Assembly: GCA_918797485.1 (NCBI GenBank)
Contig: CAKKNE010000001.1
Coordinates: 2,666,001-2,730,000 of the forward strand
Direction: 5' to 3'
From: Pelagomonas calceolata
Taxonomy: Eukaryota > Sar > Pelagophyceae > Pelagomonadales > Pelagomonadaceae
DNA length: 64,000 nt
Shown: in pieces, positions 1-15,300 of the stretch
Position numbering within the stretch: the first letter of the stretch is position 1
Layout of the letters: every line of letters begins with the position of its first letter
The notes under the pieces: generated by a model
What the model was told of the DNA's origin: nothing
The model's database searches: none
What the model saw: only the letters and a program-made list of their open reading frames with translations
Program-made: the position numbers and the translations under genes

Positions 1-3000
1 AACCTTCGCCGCTAGCAACGATGATTGTTCCACCTGTTGATGTTGTACCGCGGCCTGACCGCAGGGTAAGCTCACCTCCAGCGCCGCTGGTGCCACTCCC
101 GACTGCCAATGTCACCCACCCACCTTGTCCCTGCGTCGCTGCGCCCGAGCCGATGTATATTCCACCGCTGTTGCCACCCTTCGCCGTGCCTGAGCTAAAG
201 GTTAGTACGCCCGAAGAGCCGTCGACCCCGCTATTAATTGTCGCCACGCATACAGACCCGCTACTTGTGTGCGTGCCCTCGCCGCTCCCCACATATATGA
301 CCCCGCCAGTGGACTGTGTTGAGCGACCAGAGCACACGCTCACTCCACCCCCGCTACCCGAAGTGCCGCTGCCAACAACGAGGGAAAGACTCCCTGAACG
401 ACCATTTGTCGCCGCGCCTGTTCCAATGTATATAGCCCCACTATTTGCATCTTTAGATGTTCCAGAGCTAAAAGCCAGACGGCCGCTACTACCCCCAATT
501 CCGGAGTTTGCCGTGGTCAAGAGCACCGATCCGCTGCTGGTTGCCGTGCCTTCACCACTCATAATCGACATCTTCCCACCAGTTCTCATCTCACTGCGAC
601 CTGCCTGCAGCGTCATCATACCGCCCTTACCGGATGTGCCACTTCCCACAGTCAGGACGAGCGAACCAGCGCGACCGTCCGTTGCCGCACCCGAACCCAT
701 ACACATGTCGCCGCTATTCCCTCCACTTGCAGTACCAGATGAAAAGACAAGGCGACCACTTGCACCACTTGTGCCAGCATTTGGTACGCAAACGAAGATG
801 GACCCGCTACTTGTCGCTGTCCCCTCACCACTTGCTGCAGACAACTCGCCACCAGTCTGGACGATAGACCCTCCTGCCATTATCCAAATCCCGCCTCCCA
901 CTCCCGATGTGCCGCTCCCAGCAGTTATGCCGATGGCTCCACCTCGTCCGCCTGTCGCGGCGCCCGTACCCAAGAATAGCATGCCGGAATTGCCCGCCTT
1001 GCTAGATCCACTACTAAAAATAAGATATCCGCTCGCACCAGAAGCACCACCATTCGCAGAAAGAACTATTACCGTCCCACTGCTAGTTGCCGTACCTTCA
1101 CCGCTTGCGAGCACCACCGAACCGCCGGAGCATGTGCCACTCTGGCCGGCACAGAGCGAGATGTCTCCACCGCGACCGCTTGTGCCGCTACCCACCGTGA
1201 GAAACACCGCGCCGCCCTGTCCACCTGTCGTGGTGCTAGTACCAAGCAAAATATCGCCACTGTTACCGCTTTTCGCAGATCCAGAGGAAAAGATCAGACA
1301 ACCAGAGGAGCCTGTAGTGCCGGAATTACTAGTGCGGACAGTGATCAAGCCGCTGCTACTCGAAGCACCTACTCCGCTCTCAATTGCAACCGAGCCACCT
1401 GTCCTCGTGGTCGAGAGGCCAGCGTCTAGGACAAGCGCACCACCCGATCCACTTGTGCCGCTACCAACAGAAATATATATAGCACCGCCTCTTCCGCCTG
1501 TTGCCGCTCCGCTTCCCAAGAGCAAACTGCCACTATTTCCATTACTTGCTGTGCCAGAAGAAAACACGAGGTGTCCACTTGACCCAGCCACGCCACTGTT
1601 TCCGGTTCTGAATGTTATGCATCCGCTGCTTGTCGCTGTCCCTTCGCCGCTAAGAAGCGAGAGAACTCCACCGGTCGCGGCCAGAGCATTGCTCGATCCG
1701 CTCTGTAAACCCAGAACACCGCCGTCTCCGCTAGTGCCGCTACCCACCGTCATATACATGGCGCCACCACGCCCCCCCGTAGCGCTGCCGCTGCCCAATA
1801 GCAGGTTTCCAGTGTTTCCCGTTTTTGAGGTTCCCGAAGAAAACGACAAACGACCGCTCGTGCCTGCGGCGCCAGCGTTGGGCGTGCGTATGCTGACTGA
1901 TCCGGAGGAGGAGGCGGTGCCTTCTCCGGACTCGATTTTGATCAGCCCACCGGTGGAAACCGCGGACTGTCCAGCTAGTAAACTCATTGAGCCACCGGCC
2001 CCACTTGTGCCACAGCCCACACTTAGTGTTATGGCACCGCCACGTCCACTTGTGGCCACTCCAGTACCGATGAGTAACGCGCCACTATTTCCGCAGTTGG
2101 CTGTGCCAGAAGAAAAGACAAGATGGCCACTTGCCCCTGTAACCCCCGCGTTGCCAGTCTGAATTACTAATGCACCCGAGGTTGATGCTGTTCCCTCACC
2201 ACTCGTCACTGCAACAGTACCGCCCGTTGCTACTTTGCTGAGACCGGCCGATGCATATAGATCTCCACCCCGTGCTGAAGTACCACTACCAACGCCTATA
2301 CTGAGCATGCCACCGCGACCGCCAGTGGCGGTTCCGCTGCCAATAAGGCAGCCCCCAGTATTGCCATTACTTGACGTGCCGGAGGAAAAGGCTACTAGCC
2401 CACTCGCTCCGTTGCCACCCGAGTTGGCTGTGCGGATGGTCAAGGCGCCCGAAGTTGTTGCAGTTCCTTCACCTCCCTCTAGCTTCAGGCTGCCCCCAGT
2501 GCGAGAGGTGCTGCGGCCAGCAAGGATCAGAAGTTCGCCGCCTCGGCCAGAGGTACCGCTGCCAACAGAGACTTTGATGGCACCACCACGGCCTCCTGTC
2601 GAAGCGCCGCTTCCAAGGAGCACTCCGCCCGTATTGCCGTCTTTTGAAGTCCCCGATGAAAACGAGAGCCATCCACTGGCTCCATCCTCCCCACCGTTGG
2701 CTGTCCGTATAGAGACTGAGCCGGAGGTAGATGCGGTTCCTTCGCCAGACTCGAGTAGCAGAGCACCGCCCGTGTACGAACCTGAGCGGCCAGCAGCAAC
2801 AAAAAGCATGCCGCCACCGGCGGACGTGCCGCTGCCGACGGTGAGACTGATCCGACCCCCGCGCCCAGAAGATGCGGCTCCACTCCCGATGAGGCAAGCT
2901 CCTGTATTTCCACCACTTGATGTTCCTGCAGAGAAAATCAGGGAGCCGGATACACCGCGAAAACCGGCATTTGCGGTAAGAAAGCAAACTGTGCCTGAAG

Positions 3001-3300
3001 TTGACGAGGCCCCCTCGCCAGTGGTCAAGATTAATGAACCGCCCGTACGCACGGAGGACGCCCCAGCAACCACAGTGGCGTTTCCTCCCGTCCCGCTGTC
3101 CCCTGTTCCTACGACTATCGTCATGTTACCGCCGCGACCGCCTGCAGAGTCACCAGACGTTATGTTTATCCAGCCACTGTTGCCATTGCTTGCTGTGCCG
3201 GTAGAAATGATCAAGTGGCCACTAACACCAGCGATACCTGCATTCGCAGTGGCAATTGTCATGTTGCCTGAGCTGTACTTTGCTCCATATCCCGATGTAA
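1..3300 (-). repeat. Higher-order tandem repeat of about 275 bp (about 91 residues) in exon 12
   Basis: From the left edge to about 3.3 kb the coding repeats form about 12 copies of a larger unit. Each copy passes through a TANAG..GASG segment, an FSSGTS..GNSG segment, a GSGAATGGRGG segment, a VGSGTSGxGG segment and a TGG..LxSGEGTA segment. Spacing of equivalent points is about 270-280 bp throughout. Copies here resemble each other more than those in exon 3, suggesting later local amplification by unequal exchange. The array continues beyond base 1. Confidence 0.75.
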
Positions 3301-6300
3301 TCCAACAGCTCCCGCCGCTCGATGTGTATCCCTGCCCCGCCGTGATGGCAACGTGACCGCCACATCCATTGCATATGCCGGTACCATCGCCCGCGTGAAT
3401 GCTAATAGACCCGCCCGTCTTGTCGGACTGTGAAGTGTCTCCAGCGGTGACAGTGATGCTACCTCCATGGCCGCTGTCACCGGCACCGACCGAGACCTCA
3501 ATCGCCCCGCCTCCGCCGATATCGGCTGTTCCTGTTGCTATAAGAACAGAGCCCGTGTTTCCAGATGAAGAAGAGCCTGTCGTAAATTCGACACGCCCCG
3601 ATGCTCCCATTTCGCCACCGTTCATTGTCGACGTGGTTATTGAACCGGATGTGGATGTCGATCCATATCCTGATTTGATGAAGACAGATCCACCGGTGTC
3701 TGATCCTCCGATACCTGCAGAAACTGAGAAAGCACCGCCCATGCTAAATTCTTCACCGGCACCATGACCAGCAACGATAGTCACCGTGCCGCCACGGGAT
3801 ATTCTGCCATCTGTGCCGTCCGCGCTGGTCCCTCCCGCTGCGAGACTGACCGATCCGCCGTCGCCACTGTCGCCGTCTCCAACGAGAATAGTGAAAGCTC
3901 CTCCTCTGCCACTTGTAGCGGCCCCGGTTTCTAAAGCTACGTAGCCGGAGTTCCCTCCCGAAGACGTGCCTGTGCTAAGGAACAGATAGCCGCTTATGCC
4001 ATTATCTCCTGCATTCATCGTGCGCATAGACACCGTTCCCGATGTCGATGCAGTTGAATAGCCGGCAACAATAGATATCCTGCCCCCCGTACCCGAGTCC
4101 CCCCCTCCGACCTCGACGGACACGCTCCCCCCTGACCCAGACTCTGCAATGCCCGTAGTCATCTGGATCTGCCCCGAGTTCCCTTCACTTGCGTCGCCCG
4201 TCGAGACAACCATTCCGCCCGAGACTCCTGTTATCCCTGAGTTCGCCGTTTGCAAGGTCATAGCTCCAGATGTGGTCTCTTGCCCGTATCCCGTTGTCAC
4301 AAAGACCTCCCCTCCCGTGCCGATCTCAGACTCTCCTGCTATTAGTTCGACGCCCCCTCCATCTCGAGTTTCGCCACAGCCAGCATGGATAAATATAGAG
4401 CCACCACTTCCACCCGAGGCTGTACCTGTCGACAATAAGATCGCACCCGTGTTTCCATCATTTGTTGAACCGGTCGTCAAGGATATGGAGCCAGAAGAGC
4501 CTTTACTGAGCACGTTGGCTGTGCACATGTAGAGGCGCCCTGAGCTTGACTTCAACCCTTGTCCGGAGGAGATATAGATGTCGCCTCCCGGCGATCCACT
4601 CCCGGCAACAAACGAGAGGCCCCCTCCGGTACCATAAAGGCCTTCGCCCGAAGCAAGTATGATCTCACCGCCATCCCCTGCTGTAGAGTCTCCGGCATAC
4701 ATTTCCACATTACCTCCCGTGCCACTGTCGCCCGTACCAACCATGATCGTGATTTGGCCTCCGCGACCGCCAGCACCTTCGCCCGAGAGAATATCGATAG
4801 TTCCAGACGATCCCTCTTTCGCGTCTCCAGTTTGAAGCAGCAGCGCACCGCTCGCGCCACTTCGCCCAGCGTTGGCGCTTGCAAGGGTCACATCACCAGA
4901 GGCAGACTTTTCACTGTAGCCAGATAACAGACAAAGTTCCCCACCTGTTGCTGTGCTGGATCCACCGGCCCTTATTTCAACATTACCACCCTCCGATGTT
5001 GACGACATGCCAGCGCCACCCTCAATGGCTGTAGTGCCCCCCTTTGCATCCTCGCCCTCCGTAGATCCTCCAATCACCGAGACGCCTGCACCGTTGCCCT
5101 CCGCAGCATATCCTGCGGCGATGGCGACGGCGCCACCCCGTCCGTCCAAGCCATCGCCAGAGACCAAGCATAGGCTGCCGCCGATCTCGCCGCTGCCTGA
5201 TGACATAGTAATACCCCCTCCCATTTCATCATCACTTGAGTTTCCGGCGTAGATGTATGCGCCCCCCCCCCGGCCAGATGTCGAAAGCCCAACTTCGATG
5301 GAGACAGACCCAGATGCACCGGACGCGGTTGACCCACTCGAGATGCGGATCTTACCAGAATCGCCCTCCCCAGCATCCCCTGTGCAAATCGCAACGGAGC
5401 CTGAGCCGCAGTTTGCCTGTGCCGTTGACACGCTGACATCACCTCCTTGGTCTGAAGAGGAGGTGCCACTTGATATGGTCATGGCGCCTCCGGAACCATC
5501 AATGGCATCGCCTGCGGTCATGGTCATGTTTCCTCCTGAGTCCGCCCCATTCCCGGCTCTAAGCTCCACCTGCCCTCCTTTGCCTGCAGAGGAATCACCG
5601 CCATCTATGCGAATCTCGCCCCCCTGAGAGCCATCGCTCAGTCCAACTGACAAGAAAATCCCTCCTGCAGATCCGGAAGTTGCCGGGCCCGTGGTCATGG
5701 CGACGCTCCCGCTGTCGCCACTATTTGTTTGGCCTGTCTCAAACAGCAAATTTCCCGATGAAGTCTGGGCTGGTGATGTCATTATCGACACATCGCCACC
5801 CTTGCCGTCCGTTGATGGACCGGACCGAATCTCTACGGCACCACCGCCGCCGCGGCCCAGGCCGCCCTCGACCAACAGGCTCCCCCCCTGTTCACCCCTG
5901 CCTGCTGCGATGGAGGCGTTGCCCGCACACCCTGCTTCGCTCTCGCTAAGTGAGTCACCCGCTCGCAGTGTCACAGCTGCGCCACATTGCGCATTCGAGT
6001 TTCCACCCAGTATTCTAAGCCCACCCCCCTCCGACGTCTTTCCCGAACCTCCTCTAATCGACACCCCGCCACCAGCTCCAGACTCCGAATTAGAATGGCC
6101 GGCGACAAATGATAGATGACCGCCTGCGCAGGTCGACGAGTTTCCGGCTGACACTTGAATGCTTCCACCTATTCCCAGGTCGCTACGACCGACTCGAAGC
6201 GAGAGTGCGCCACCATTGCCCTGAAAGGAGCTGCCAGTTGATATCCAGAGTCCGCCCGAATCACCATTCATACTATCACCTATGTGCGAAGTTCTCAGAT

Positions 6301-9300
6301 ACAGGCAATGTCCGAACGTCTATGGGCTTTGAAACAAGCAAACGAAGGACGCCGGAGTATAGACCAGTGGAGATTGACATCGTGCCGGTCTCTGCCTGAC
6401 TGTCGCCGCTCTGGATCTGAATTTCGCCACTAGAGCCTGTGGCGGATGCGCCAGATGCGAGGCACAGGTCGCCTCCTTCCGCCATTTTCCCAGATCCACT
6501 AGCAAGAGTCACACTTCCGCCCGCAGTGCCAGAGCCCGCGCACAGGCACAAGGCGCCGCCGTTGCCTCCGAGAGCAGTTCCGGCCTGTAATTCCACGTCG
6601 CCTCCGGCACCAGAGCTACTGTAGCCGACTGAAAATTTAATACCACCAGCCCGGCCCGTAACGGCATCGCCCGTGCGGAAGCAAAATAAACCTGAATCTC
6701 CTTTATCCGTCGTGCCCGTTGCCGCACCGGTTGTAAAATTAATCGATCCCGAAGATAAAGATGAAGGAGTACGCAACCTACAAGTCAACAAGTCATAAGG
6801 ACGTGATAAGTAAGAAAAATTGGATGAGGGCAGATAGTAGGTACAACAGTGTTGATACTGTCTGATCCCCCGCCAGCTGTTAAAACTGCGGTTGTGGGCT
6901 CTATGTGTAACACTTTTTTTAAGGCGCGGGACTGCGAGACGTGATGTTACCTGATGGCCCCATTACCGAGGTGCCGGACTGAATCGCCACTGAGCCGCCT
7001 TGATCATCAGCTCCCGCTCCGGCTTGGATAGTAAAGGACCCCCCGACTGATCCAAAGCCTGCTAGAAAGTCTGCATCGCCGCCAGCACCCTCGGTTGCAC
7101 CACCAGCTTCTAGATGCAGCGCACCACCGTGAGCCGTCCCATTTCCACCACGAAAGCACACACGGCCTCCAGTTTCCACCTCGCCGTCACCGGCTGACAA
7201 GACCATGTCACCGCCAACTCCTCCGCTACCAGCCCTAAGATGAACACTGCCACCACGCCCACATTCGTCACGAGAGCGGCCAGCCGTCAGGTTAGAGTCA
7301 CCACCGACACCACCAGTCGCACAGCCGACGGCTATGGAAATAGAGCCAGACCCGGCTTCTTGGGCAACGCCAGTACTAATACTGATTGAACCTGCGTTCC
7401 CAAGAGCCGAGGAACCGGTTTTTAGTTCGAGCGCACCGGTGTGACCTAGCGCAGGTGGACTCACGACGTTTATATCGCCTGAACTCGCTTGATTGCTTGC
7501 CGTGTTGCCAGTAATTCTGCCCGAGGTGATGGCAACCGACCCACCCGTCCCCTGAGTCGTGCTACCTGCGCCAAGACTGAGGTCACCGCCACTTGCCTCG
7601 GTCCCATTCCCGGCGACCAGTCGTAGTGTACCTCCGGTTCCGCCCGCGCCCGCCTGCATGATTATAGCACCACCAATACCCGACATTCCCTCACCGACCG
7701 ACATGCTGATACCACCACCACCGGTCGTCGTGCTTTTGCCAGTGTGCAAACGTATTGAACCTGAGTTCATATCACCCTCTCCGGTCTCAAAGCTTAGATG
7801 TCCAGATTGGCTGTCCACGGTACCACACGCTGCACACGTTGCCACTTTTATATCACCACCCGCTGCGCCGTCGCCCGATGCTATGCTTACGCCACCACCG
7901 CAAGCGCTCCCAGCACCTGCATTGATTATGAGATTACCCCCCGCTACACCCGCGCCAGATGTAAATTCCAGGCTGCCACCTTCACTAGAGTCGTCCGTTT
8001 CGGAGAAAGACCTGCCTGCGTTTACGCTTATGGAACCACCGTCGTCCTGCCTGGAATCTCCCCCCTTGATGTTCAAGTTACCGCCGTGGTTGTCGGTTGC
8101 GTCACCGCCTTGGATTTCGACTCCGCCTCCGGTGACACCAGAGCCTCCTCTGAGCAGCAGGTCGCCTCCCACGCTAGCCTCTACATCACTCAACTGGACG
8201 TCGGAGGCGTGCGCGCCTCCTGCTGCGAAAACGACGTTACCGCCATGCCCATGGCCCGAGGTTCCCGCCAGTAGCTCTATGGCTCCAGACATTGACCCAT
8301 CGGAAGCCCCAGTGTGTGCTTGGATGGCGCCAGACTGGCCGGAGTTCACATCACCGGTACACAGGCAAATATTCCCATGACTTTGAGCATCGTTGTCATC
8401 AGGCCCATCCGATCCAGGCGGTGTGGTAATACGAACGTCACCTGACTTTATCATGCCAACACCTGATTGCATCGACACACTCCCCCCTTGTGCTTGGGTA
8501 CTTGTCCCGCCTTCTATTGTAACGTTTCCACCACCGCATCCTGATCCGCCCGCAACCCGAACAGAACCACCAGTGTTGCTGGTTGAACTACCCGCGCGGA
8601 CTTCCAGGGTTCCGCCTGGTCCACTGCACGACTGGCCCACTCGCACAGATATGTCGCCAGCACCTAGGGTTGATTCTCCAGAGCAGATCAACACCCTCCC
8701 TGACGTCGTGGTGGCGTTTCCAGACGACATTGTGAGATCTCCAGACTGTACACTTGCTTTGCCAGTTGTGAAGTTGAGACATCCTGATCGTCGTCCATCG
8801 CCAGATCGGATCTCGGCGTCTCCTCCACTTTCAGAACTACGTCCTGCTGAAATATGAATGGCGCCACCCCGACCGTCACCGCTTCCACCAGTCATATTTA
8901 TAGTACCTCCGCCTCCATTCTGCGACGAACCAGCGCAGACCCTAATTGACCCCCCAAGACCCGACGTCGCCTCGCCAACGACAACCGAAAAATTTCCCCC
9001 ACCTCGTGACAGCAAGGTGAGGCTACCCCCAGATTGAGTCCCAGCTCCCGAGGCAACTGACACGTTACCGCCGCGCTTACCGTCGCCTGCGAAAAACGAC
9101 GGCATGCTGTCAAATTTGGCACAGCCCAGGGACGCCCCCACATGCGCGAGAGGGGAGGGGTTGATTTGCAACGACACCGGAGGTAGCCTGCGCTCATTTG
9201 TATGTTGCCACCATGTCCAGTGCTAGATGTCTGCACAGTTGCATTTATAGACCCCGTGTTGCCATTGCTACTTGCGCCTGTCGAGAGACGAACGTCACCT

Positions 9301-12300
9301 GAATCGCCCGCGCCTGCCGTTCCGGTCGTAAGCGAGATAGCCCCCGAGCCACCCGCGCCCCCCGGACTCGCGCTGCCTACGAAAAAAGTGGGTTGCGACA
9401 AATCAGGGCTTACTTATTAGGGCCATCGAGCTATGGGGCCTTTCATTTTTACAAGACGCTGATTTCAGACCAGTCGCAATGCTAATGTTACCAGATGATT
9501 CCCCACCAGGACCAGATTCAAGTATTAATGCGCCACCATGATATACGCTGCCTTCCCCACTCCGAATTGTCAAGTTGCCTCCCGAGGCACCGCCGCCGGC
9601 AGCAAGGTTGGCAGACCCACCTTGTGCTGCCTCGCCCCAGATAGAACCAGCGGAGATGTTGACTTTTCCACCGCCTGATATACCGGTTCCCACCTGCAAG
9701 CTTAGGTCCCCCGCTTTGCCCTGCGGTGCATGGCCAGTCCGAATGGATACAGAGCCTGATGTTCCAGACGACACGTCGCCGGTATTCATCTCGATGCTGC
9801 CCGTCGTGGTACTGCCGTCGGCCTCGCCTTGATCTAGGGCAGGGCTTGCGGTGCTAAGCGTAAGATTCCCGGATCGAGTCGCGCTTGCGCCAGATTTGAC
9901 GTCAATGCCGCCGCCGTCTTGCAGAGCATCTCCACCGGCTACCGAGATCTCGCCGCCCGTCGTACATGTCGATGCACCGGCATGCAATAAAATTGCACCA
10001 CCTTTGGCTTGCTTTGAGTTGCCTGCGGTCACCGTCAGCCACCCTCCAGAGCCAGAGGATGCATTGGCGACACATACAGAGACGTTGCCGGCAGCTCCAC
10101 CAGCGACACCCAGCCCGCTTGAGATACTCACTGTTCCGCCTACTTGGCCGTTTGCAGCCGCAACGGTGACGTTTCCACCTAAGCTTCCAGTTGAGTTCCC
10201 AGCCTCGATGCGGATCTCGCCACCCTGCAGACCTGATCTGCCTACGTGCATGAGAATGCTGCCTGCGCTGCCGGTCTCTGATGTGCCCGTGGAAACAAGC
10301 ACCGTCCCTGAGCTTCCTGCAGGTGAATCCCCAGTCGACACCAAGACATCGCCGCTTGGTCCAACCTCTGAGGAAGTTTGCGCTGTCGCAAGACGCACGA
10401 TACCTGACCCTCCCTTCATACCAGCACCGGAATATACATCTATTCGCCCACCCACACTGTCCCCACACCCACCGCGCAAAGCAACTCCGCCACCCCGCGC
10501 ACCTTCTCCGCCGACGACTTGGACATGACCCCCAGCATTACCACATTCGATCGCAGATCCCGCCGTAACATTTATGGTCCCACCCCTGCCAGAGCCACTC
10601 GAGCCAACTGCGATTTGAATCCCCCCGGCCGCACCCTCTGGGTTTTCGCCCGTGCCAAGAAAGAGCGCACCCGAATCCCCAGCTCCGCCAGCTTCCGTAC
10701 TGCCCGTCGAAACGCAGATTCCACCCCGCGCAGAAGCAAGCGTCGCGGAAGCACCTGAAGTTATCCACATTTCACCACCCTGCGCAGCGCCGGTGCCGCT
10801 GGTCAAGTGCAGATCAGCTCCGGAAGTCATGGACACATTGCCGTCTGGTCCGCCGGTTCTTACGACGATGTTGCCTGAAATGCCTCCACCCCCGGCAGCA
10901 AAGATTACGTCACCACCTGCCTCGCCATCTGAGCCTCGAAGAACAATGTCGCCGCCCCCGACAGCACCACTCCCGCTACAAACAACAACAGCACCTCCAT
11001 TTTCTCCCTCCCCTCCCGCCACGCGCACACTCCCGCCGTCAATGCCTGCACTACTAGCTTCAAGTGAAATTCCTCCTGACGTGCCAGTCGCAGTGCCTGT
11101 CGAAACACAAATCCGGCCAGAAGAATCTGATGCGTCACCAGTCCCAATGCTTGCATCACCGGTATGACTCTGACTATCCTTGGTTTGCATGGAAATTCTG
11201 CCGTCCTTGTGAATCGTAAAATATTGATTGTGCGACTGCATGGCTGCAATCAAATCTAGCGTGAGGCCTTGCTTGTCAACTTGGTGGAATCCATCGAGGG
11301 AGAAATTGTAGGCTGGGTGGGTGTAGTTATCCACCACTTCGACACGCTCTGGGAATACCTCGCGTACATTCTGCGCGATTACGCCTCGCACAACCACGTC
11401 GTCGACTCCGCGTATTTTCAGCCACTCATCAGTGTATCGATAATTAGCTAACTTGATCTGGGTAAACCTGTCGTAGATATCATCTAGCTCCGCATCGTCA
11501 AGATAATGTATATCCTCCTTGATGCGTTCGTCTGACGAATACTCGATCTTGGTCACACGCATCGGCACTGTCGAGATAATCGACCCGCCGGCGCCCGCAG
11601 ATTCAAGCCTAAAGTCTGGTCCAGGTCGATTTGACACAGAAAACTCGATGGTGTTGCCAATCGCGCCCGATGCATCCAAACTAATATGACTCGCCGTCAC
11701 ACTTTGCTCCGCGGCAAGCATCTCCACCGTGGTCCCGTCGACTCTAATTGAACTACTGCCGGATCCAGATAGCACGCGCACCATGCCATGTGACTTTCCG
11801 CCGACGCCTGCCGATACTGTCACATTGGGGCCCGAATCTGTGCTGTTTGCAGCGCAGATGGATAAAGAGCCACCGTTGCCGTCGCGGGATGCTCCTGTCC
11901 GTAACGATACCACTCCGCCAATTTCTGGGTCTCCCCTACCGCCACCATCTATGATTATAGACCCACCCCTGCCAGACTCAGCAAGACCGCCACGGACAAT
12001 CACGTCACCGCCGGCATGCCCTCCACCTGCGGCTACTTCTACAGAGCCACCAGATCCGGAAGCATCGGAACTCGCGCCTGCTCTTAGGCTTATGTGGCCC
12101 CCAGCAGCGTTCGATGACGTACCAACATGCAAGAGAATGCTCCCGCTCTCTTCCTGTGCGCTTGCTGTTGACAGTGTCATGCTGCCCGAGACGCCCCGAG
12201 CTGCCGCTCCAGTCGATAGCTTGACAGAACCAGATAGTTCCCCGCTATCCGAACTCGCGATGGAAACTTTGCCACTCGAGCCCGTCGCACCGAGACCACT

Positions 12301-15300
12301 GGCCAACAGTAGACCGCCGCCGTCGAGCTCGCGACCAATTCCACCTGTTAGAATCACCTTTCCGCCAGAAACGCCATCACCACCGGTCAAATCAATATAT
12401 CCTCCAGTACCCCGCTGGGTTGCTCCCGCCTGAGCACATATATTTCCCCCGCACGAACCTGAGCTCTCCCCCGCTGCGACGTTGACTCCACCCGCTACGT
12501 CTGCTGAGCCAGTTTCAATTAGAACACTGCCACTTGAAGCCCCACTTGGCCCGGACAAGACCATGACGTCCCCGCTATCTCCCTGCTCGGAGGCTCCTGA
12601 GCCCAATGTCGCCGAGCCGCCAGTACACGACGCACTTGCGCCTGCAGCGATGCGCACATTACCGCCTATTCCCTCGTTGCTCGAACCCGATTGGAGTAAC
12701 AGACTACCACCTGATCCTCCCGAGCCCGCCTCCAGACTCACACTACCACCACATCCAATACCATTGGATGCACCTCCGCTTAACCATATGTCGCCCGACC
12801 TATCAGGTCCCGCACCGCTTATCAGCGCGACGCCACCGCCCAATTCACCTGCACCCGACGCTATCTCCACCCTTCCTCCGCTTGTGGCTCCGTCACCGGC
12901 AGAAACTGATATGTCCCCGCCATGACCTAGGGCCGACGCGCCAGTCGAGATGCCAATGGAGCCGCTTTGGCCCCCAGAGTCTCCAGTGGCAATCCTCACC
13001 CCACCTGATACGCAGCCCGTTCCGGTAGCCAGCAAAATAGCCCCGCTATCTTGGGTTGCCTGTCCACTCATAAGGCAAGCATCCCCGCTTGTTAAGGTAC
13101 CTGCGCCGCTGCGCATCACCACAGCTCCTCCAGGACCACAGCTACCAGAGCCCGCCTGTAAACTTAGCTCGCCACCACAACTGCCATCTCCCCCGATGAG
13201 CGACGTGCTACCGCCCAAACCTGATGCGGATGCGCCAGCCTGCATTGTAATAGCAGCACCATTGTCGTTGGCGCACAATCCAACGGACAGGTCCAAATCA
13301 CCAGCAATGCCGCCGGGTACGTTGCCCGTCTCAAGCCGAATATTTCCACTTGATCCGCTGGCGTCAGTCAATGTTGCCAGCCTCACGTCCCCACCTCTGG
13401 TTGCACCCGGGCCAGAGCTTATGTTGAGGTGACCACCAACTCCAGACGTGCTCCCGCCAGCTGTTATACATACCTCGCCGCCGTCTCTCGCAGCACCGTT
13501 GCCGCCACTGAGCGACAACTTGCCGCCGCGTGCACCGGCTCCTCCGGCTATTTCCATGCTACCACCAGTGCCCCTTGTAGAAACTCCGGCCGCTATTTCG
13601 ACGTCACCGCCGCTGGTGTCACCAACACCAGCACGCAGATCAATTGCCCCTCCTATACTTCCATCGCCTGCTGCGAAACAAGTAGAACCGCCAGATCCGC
13701 CCTCATCTCTCGTTGTACCCGCTTGCAGAGACAGTTCCCCACCCGATCCTACTGTGCTGCTACCGATACACACGTTGATGGAGCCACTGTTTGTCTCGGC
13801 TTCGCCAGTTGAGATGAATATCTCACCTGAGGCACCTGCGTATGCCACGCCGCTCGAAATAACAACGCCGCCAGACTGCGCTTCACTACTTGCACCTGTA
13901 ATGGACACGACCCCCCCTTCACTACCGACGAGCTCCAGATGTCCGCCGCCACCCCCGCTTCCGGTCCCGTCTCCGGCTATGACGGACACGGTACCGCCAC
14001 AGGTGCCATTCCCGCCCACTAAGGCGATATTACCACCTTGGCCTTGAGACGAGTCACCCGCTGCCAATTCTAGTTGGCCTCCCGCTCCGCTTGAGCTCTC
14101 GCCAACATCAAGGGTCAAGTTTCCTGAGCGTCCAGCCGACCCGGTGGCAAGGGTTATCCCCCCGCTTTTCGTTCTACCCTCACCGGTGCACAGAGACACT
14201 TTTCCACTTGAGGAGGCTGCGTCCGTGGACCCAAAGGAAGCGGAGCCGCCGGATGCCGCAATGATTGAAACTTTTCCACCGCTGGCGTCCTCATTACCCC
14301 CGGTGCCCGATGATGCACCACTTTGCAACGAAATATCGCCGCCCTTGGTTCCCGATCCCGCCCGAAAGCACACAGACCCGCCAGTCTCTTTCGAAGCGCC
14401 CGCACGCGCAAGTATGTTTCCGCCTGAAGCACAGCTACCAGAACCGCTTTGTAACGCAATGGTTCCTCCGCTCTTACCGTCTCCGGATGAAACATCCACA
14501 CCACCACCTTTCCGCAGTCCGTCACCAGCAGACGCAATTAGAGAGCCACCGTTTCCATGGCGTGACGAACCGACTGACAGCTCAATTGTGCCACTTTGGC
14601 TCACTGAATTGCCCGTGCCAATGATTACCCCACCCGAAACATCAGCCGATCCGCTTGCAATAGCTACTGAGCCACTCGTGCCGCAAACGTCCGCACTTTT
14701 CAAGAGTACGTCGCCACTAGCTAAGGCACCAGTACCACTGCCAACCTGAAGAGAGCCCCCGGAGTCGGAACCAGCTCCGGCCATGATGCTAACTTCACCA
14801 CCGGCTAGTCCATCGCCTGCCATAATGCTAGTCGGTCCTCCAGCACCAGCGGTTGCCATGCCGGCTCGCAACGCAATGGCTGAGCCCCCTCCAGAAGAAC
14901 TCGCGCCCGTAAAGCAACTAATGTTCCCGGCTCTACCATCCGTTGCGTCGCCAGTTTTGATGAGAACTCTACCACTCGACGCTTTCGCATCGCCGGTAGC
15001 CAGGTGGATCTCCCCGCTCGCTCTCTGGCCCATTCCGGCGGACAGCTTAATGTTCCCACCCGCCCCGTCGCTATCGCCGCCGATGATGTCCACGTTGCCA
15101 CCCCTGTCCCTATCTGAACAGCCTGCGGTCATCAAGACGCTTCCCCCGCAGCTGCCATCGCCTGCGGAAATCGTCGTGCTTCCTCCGTTGCCTTCGTCTG
15201 AGGTGCCGGCACTAAGCTCGACATCGCCGCCCTTCCTTGCAGTTCCCACACCCGCCCGGAGCCGAATGGCGCCACCAGCGTTTCCGCCGCCACCTGAGAT

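Noticed and set aside
21-3767. Long Pro/Leu-rich open frames on the plus strand (one of 713 codons), also at 7.5-8.9, 9.6-16.9, 18.5-19.3 and 22-28.6 kb
   Set aside because: They lie opposite the giant gene and mirror its Gly/Ser/Thr codon pattern (PPxPxVPLPT repeats). They break at the repeat irregularities, lack domains, and have no splice logic of their own.
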